Shown here: positions 61,858 to 64,000 of the stretch, piece by piece
How the letters are laid out: every line of letters begins with the position of its first letter
Numbering within the stretch: position 1 is the stretch's first letter
NCBI RefSeq assembly: GCF_002532045.1
Contig: NZ_NWTG01000029.1
Coordinates: 17,579 to 81,578, forward strand
Direction of reading: 5' to 3'
DNA: 64,000 nucleotides
Source: Bradyrhizobium sp. C9
GTDB lineage: Bacteria > Pseudomonadota > Alphaproteobacteria > Rhizobiales > Xanthobacteraceae
Notes under the pieces: model-generated
Told to the model about the DNA's origin: nothing
Databases searched by the model: none
Seen by the model: only the letters and a program-made list of their open reading frames with translations
Program-made: the position numbers and the translations under genes

Positions 61858-62628
61858 ATGAAACACGCTAACGACAATCAGCCACGCAGCCCCGAAGAGC
61901 ACCGCGCCATCCTGGCTCAGCAGCGCGCGGCCCAAGATGATACCCGAGAGGTTCGCTTCAGAAACCAGCACTGGCCGACCTTCGGCCGCCTGAAGCGGGC
62001 TGATGCTTGGCGCGAGATCCAGGCGTTGGAACGCTATGCTGAGGATGAGGGCGTCTCGTTGCCTGAAGGGACGATGCACGCCGCCAATGACAATGCCCCG
62101 GTGGATGACACGGGTCGGCTCGAGATCAGCCGCATAGATTCCCGACTGGGCGAAGAGGTCCCTGACGCGGGCGAGATCAAGGCTGCATGGGACGCCGATG
62201 AAGAGGACCGCCAGAAAGGGCGCCCAGAGAAGGCTAACCGCATTTTGTACGGCGAATACGGTAAGATCATCGCCGTCAAAGTGCGTGGCAAGTATCGCAG
62301 CCTCGAGGAGACTTTTTCAGAGCCGCGTGGTCCAGCCGAGAATAAGGCCAAGATCGCTGCGGATTCCGTGCCAGATGAGCTACCCGACGTTCAGGACGAC
62401 GCGGCGAGACGCATGGACCACATCACTATGAAACGCCGGTTGGGCAGGGATGTTTGCCGCGTGCTGGAGTTAGCCGTGGGCACCCTTACCAGCGAGGAGA
62501 TCGGCGAGGAGTTGGGCCTGTCGGCTAAGAGCGGCGAGCGCATGGCCGTAAAATTTGTTGATGGCGCGATCGTCAAGCTGATGGCTGAATACGCCAGGCG
62601 GGACGCTGCGGATCGGGAGGTAGCTTGA
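61858..62628 (+). CDS. HTH-containing element protein (256 aa)
   Basis: ATG 61858 follows GAGG; ATG 61840 is another option. The protein has ANDN motifs at 4-7 and 76-79. A middle region (FGRLKRADAWREIQALERY, KANRILYGEYGKIIAVKVRG) precedes a C-terminal HTH (RDVCRVLELAVGTLTSEEIG, GLSAKSGERMAVKFVDGAIV) like sigma region 4 or a LuxR helix pair. It likely binds DNA, perhaps the repeat cluster just upstream. No named family. Confidence 0.65.
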   Translation: MKHANDNQPRSPEEHRAILAQQRAAQDDTREVRFRNQHWPTFGRLKRADAWREIQALERYAEDEGVSLPEGTMHAANDNAPVDDTGRLEISRIDSRLGEEVPDAGEIKAAWDADEEDRQKGRPEKANRILYGEYGKIIAVKVRGKYRSLEETFSEPRGPAENKAKIAADSVPDELPDVQDDAARRMDHITMKRRLGRDVCRVLELAVGTLTSEEIGEELGLSAKSGERMAVKFVDGAIVKLMAEYARRDAADREVA

Positions 62629-62652
62629 CTAGGGTGTTTATACCTGCTCCTG

Positions 62653-62680
62653 AAAAAAAAGGCCGCCATAAAGGGCGGCC
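62653..62680 (-). terminator. Intrinsic terminator, leftward
   Basis: On the minus strand GGCCGCC (62680-62674) and GGCGGCC (62667-62661) form a perfect 7-bp GC stem with a 6-nt loop, followed by eight T (62660-62653). It lies 6 nt past the stop of the small exported-protein gene, and insulates the HTH gene that converges from the left. Confidence 0.9.
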
Positions 62681-62686
62681 TCAGAT

Positions 62687-62923
62687 TCATTTTGAGGGCT
62701 TATCCATGGTCGATTGATTAGGCTGCCCAACCCGTCGAGTATCCACTGCTCCCCCCTTTGGTGCAGCGTTTTGATTGCTCAGCAGTCTCTCATTTTGTTC
62801 GCGCGTGTATCTATCTGCGGCCGATTCTTTTTTGCCGCCCCCACCCGCGTCCTCTGCTGCAAAGGCTGAGAGCGGCGAGAGCATCGTCACCAATATAAAG
62901 GCGGCAACAAGCAATTTAATCAT
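62687..62923 (-). CDS. Small exported protein, oppositely oriented (78 aa)
   Basis: ATG 62923 is preceded by GAGGAGG, one of the best ribosome sites in the window. A signal peptide (LLVAAFILVTMLSPLSAFAA) leads a short Gly/Lys/Gln/Asn-rich disordered product (EDAGGGGKKES, NERLLSNQNAAPKGG). It is the only gene of the right-hand element read leftward and has its own terminator. This is the layout of a phage moron or cargo gene. Confidence 0.75.
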   Translation of the reverse strand: MIKLLVAAFILVTMLSPLSAFAAEDAGGGGKKESAADRYTREQNERLLSNQNAAPKGGAVDTRRVGQPNQSTMDKPSK

Positions 62924-63174
62924 TGCAATTCCTCCTCTTGTTGAAACGGCCAGAGATTACACCTTCTGATAAATAAGGGCAGTGCAAATTTTTAGCTAGA
63001 GTAGGCTGGGCGCAGGGTTCGCTCGCGGCGGTCCCTAATCCGCCACTCATTCCGCCTTACCCCCCGTGGGGGGGGCGCAACATCAGTTGTGGCTGTCCCG
63101 ACGTGACGACTTAGGCGCCGGTCTCGGCCGGTGTCCCTTTTTTGCCAACCATCTCAAAATTTCAGGAATACAAA
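62924..63174. other. Intergenic region, no gene seen
   Basis: This 251-bp stretch between the exported-protein gene and the next rightward gene must hold both promoters. A C6-GTG-G palindrome at about 63060-63075 is the only visible structure. Confidence 0.4.
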
Positions 63175-63666
63175 ATGCGCAAATCCGAGTGCGTGAACTT
63201 GCTTGCGCGTCACTTGGGCGTGCGAGCCACCAGGCTCACGAGCCTGACTCAGCGCCTGGCCGAGGCCGGTCAGCTACCTGTGTCATCCGGACCGCCGTAT
63301 CCAGACCTTGAGCCGATTGAGATCGTCCGAATGCTGCTCGTTGGCATCTGTGACGAAGGCATTGGGGCTGCACCGAAGACGGTCGAGCGCTACTGCGGAC
63401 TCCGTTGCGGCGCAATCGATTTAGAGACCGCGCTCGCTCACGCGCTCAGCCGGCCTGAGAGTGTGTTGGCTGCGCATGCCAGCTTGAGGATCAGTACGGG
63501 CGACCACCCGCAGGCGATTCTTATCACCGCCTCGCCGGATGGATTGCGGGAACAGGTGTTCGGCGAGCCGTCGTTCGGCAGCGTTGAGCGTGTCGTTACT
63601 GTATCGGGCAGTGCGCTCGCCGCCATCGCTGACGAGATCAGCCAACCGGACGCTGTTGCGGCCTAA
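63175..63666 (+). CDS. Element protein with N-terminal HTH-like helices (163 aa)
   Basis: ATG 63175 follows CAGGAA. The N-terminus (CVNLLARHLGVRATRLTSLTQRLAEAGQLP) reads as a winged-helix or HTH unit. A second part (IEIVRMLLVGICDEGIGAAP, ETALAHALSRPESVL) and a beta-rich tail follow. Similar proteins occur in rhizobial prophage-like islands, as I recall. Function is unknown; DNA binding is likely. Confidence 0.6.
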   Translation: MRKSECVNLLARHLGVRATRLTSLTQRLAEAGQLPVSSGPPYPDLEPIEIVRMLLVGICDEGIGAAPKTVERYCGLRCGAIDLETALAHALSRPESVLAAHASLRISTGDHPQAILITASPDGLREQVFGEPSFGSVERVVTVSGSALAAIADEISQPDAVAA

Positions 63667-63682
63667 TTGGAGACTAAAGAAT

Positions 63683-63883
63683 TTGCCAACCGGCAGAATT
63701 TCGCGAGTTAGCTACCAACACAATTTCGGAATCATTCAACCCGACGAAGGCGGCCAGGACGTTTTCGTCAACCTCGACCAGCTTGAAGACGTCTTTCCAG
63801 CCATCGGCCTTCGGCTCGCCTTCGATCTAGCTGGCCCGGCTGATCGGCCTTACGCGATCAACGTCCGACAGGCCGAAGACTAA
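63683..63883 (+). CDS. Divergent cold-shock-domain protein (66 aa)
   Basis: TTG 63683 lies 11 nt after GGAG. The product follows the CSD pattern: PTGRISRVSYQHNFGIIQPDEGGQDVFVNLDQLE matches GxVKWFNxxKGFGFIxPDxGGxDVFVHxSxxE, with RNP1 weakened (HNFGII for KGFGFI) and RNP2 VFVNL for VFVHI. It should bind single-stranded nucleic acid. It is 16 nt downstream of the preceding gene. Confidence 0.75.
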   Translation: MPTGRISRVSYQHNFGIIQPDEGGQDVFVNLDQLEDVFPAIGLRLAFDLAGPADRPYAINVRQAED

Positions 63884-63916
63884 CCGCGCCTCGGCGCTCA
63901 TTGGAGAACTACACAC

Positions 63917-64000
63917 TTGGCTAAACAGAATAAACCAACCACCACGTTCGACAAGATCGGCGAGGTGAGCCCTCGTTACCGCGAATTGCTCCTTCGCCAG
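63917..64000 (+). CDS. Start of a further element gene (partial)
   Basis: TTG 63917 lies 10 nt after GGAG and the frame is open for 28 codons to the window end (AKQNKPTTTFDKIGEVSPRY, RELLLRQ). The ribosome site and TTG context mirror those of the cold-shock gene. Too little is visible to name a family. Confidence 0.5.
   Translation, partial: MAKQNKPTTTFDKIGEVSPRYRELLLRQ

Noticed and set aside
63060..63075. C-rich/G-rich palindrome as a terminator
   Set aside because: No T-run follows on either strand and no gene ends nearby; it may be only a G+C-rich coincidence.

Overview
The window is G+C-rich alphaproteobacterial chromosome, most likely Bradyrhizobium or a close relative. This rests on the organisation of the pyruvate dehydrogenase operon, on recognisable Rhizobiales families (DUF992, DUF6481, MXKDX repeat protein, several phospholipid-methyltransferase-like proteins known in this genus) and on the characteristic intergenic palindromes. 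The genus is inferred from memory of family sequences, not from a database search. No rRNA, tRNA, CRISPR array or insertion sequence was recognised.

Left edge (1-7.7 kb): a threonyl-tRNA synthetase that starts directly at its catalytic core runs off the left end. It is preceded by a short leader ORF with four Thr codons in five positions and an intrinsic terminator, which together look like a ribosome-mediated Thr attenuator. Next come a NarL-type two-component pair, an exported tandem-domain protein, two periplasmic binding proteins without permeases, and a rhomboid protease.

Core metabolism block (7.9-47 kb): OYE-type reductase, CtpA protease, a dual GGDEF-EAL protein followed by an NTF2-like gene broken by one stop codon, a Flp pilin, moaC-trpC-trpD, a PpiD-like foldase, tpiA, a regulator/acetyltransferase pair, secG, pyrG, a PmtA-like methyltransferase, an OmpR-type two-component pair, kdsA plus an MFS carrier, queF, eno, ddl, ftsB, and the operon pdhA-pdhB-DUF5076-pdhC-two small membrane proteins-lpdA. 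Threonine synthase, a Bug-type binding protein and a soluble lytic transglycosylase follow. Glycolysis (tpiA, eno), entry to the TCA cycle (pdh), nucleotide supply (pyrG), LPS (kdsA) and cell-wall or division functions (ddl, slt, ftsB) make this housekeeping DNA.

Accessory block (47.4-59.6 kb): SMP-30-like lactonase, a complete DctPQM TRAP transporter, dgoK-dgoA for 2-keto-3-deoxygalactonate use, and a dense run of very small proteins (27-160 aa), several secreted or membrane-anchored and several below usual ORF cut-offs.

Right edge (about 59.8-64 kb): start of a probable integrated phage-like or replicative element. It has a palindrome in front of a perfect TATAAT box, a small SpoVG-like protein, a RepA-like AAA ATPase, a cluster of TTCCAACG repeats spaced by about one helical turn, an HTH protein, an oppositely oriented secreted-protein gene with its own terminator, and a run of genes with TTG starts including a divergent cold-shock-domain protein. 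The element continues beyond the window; no integrase or att site is visible.
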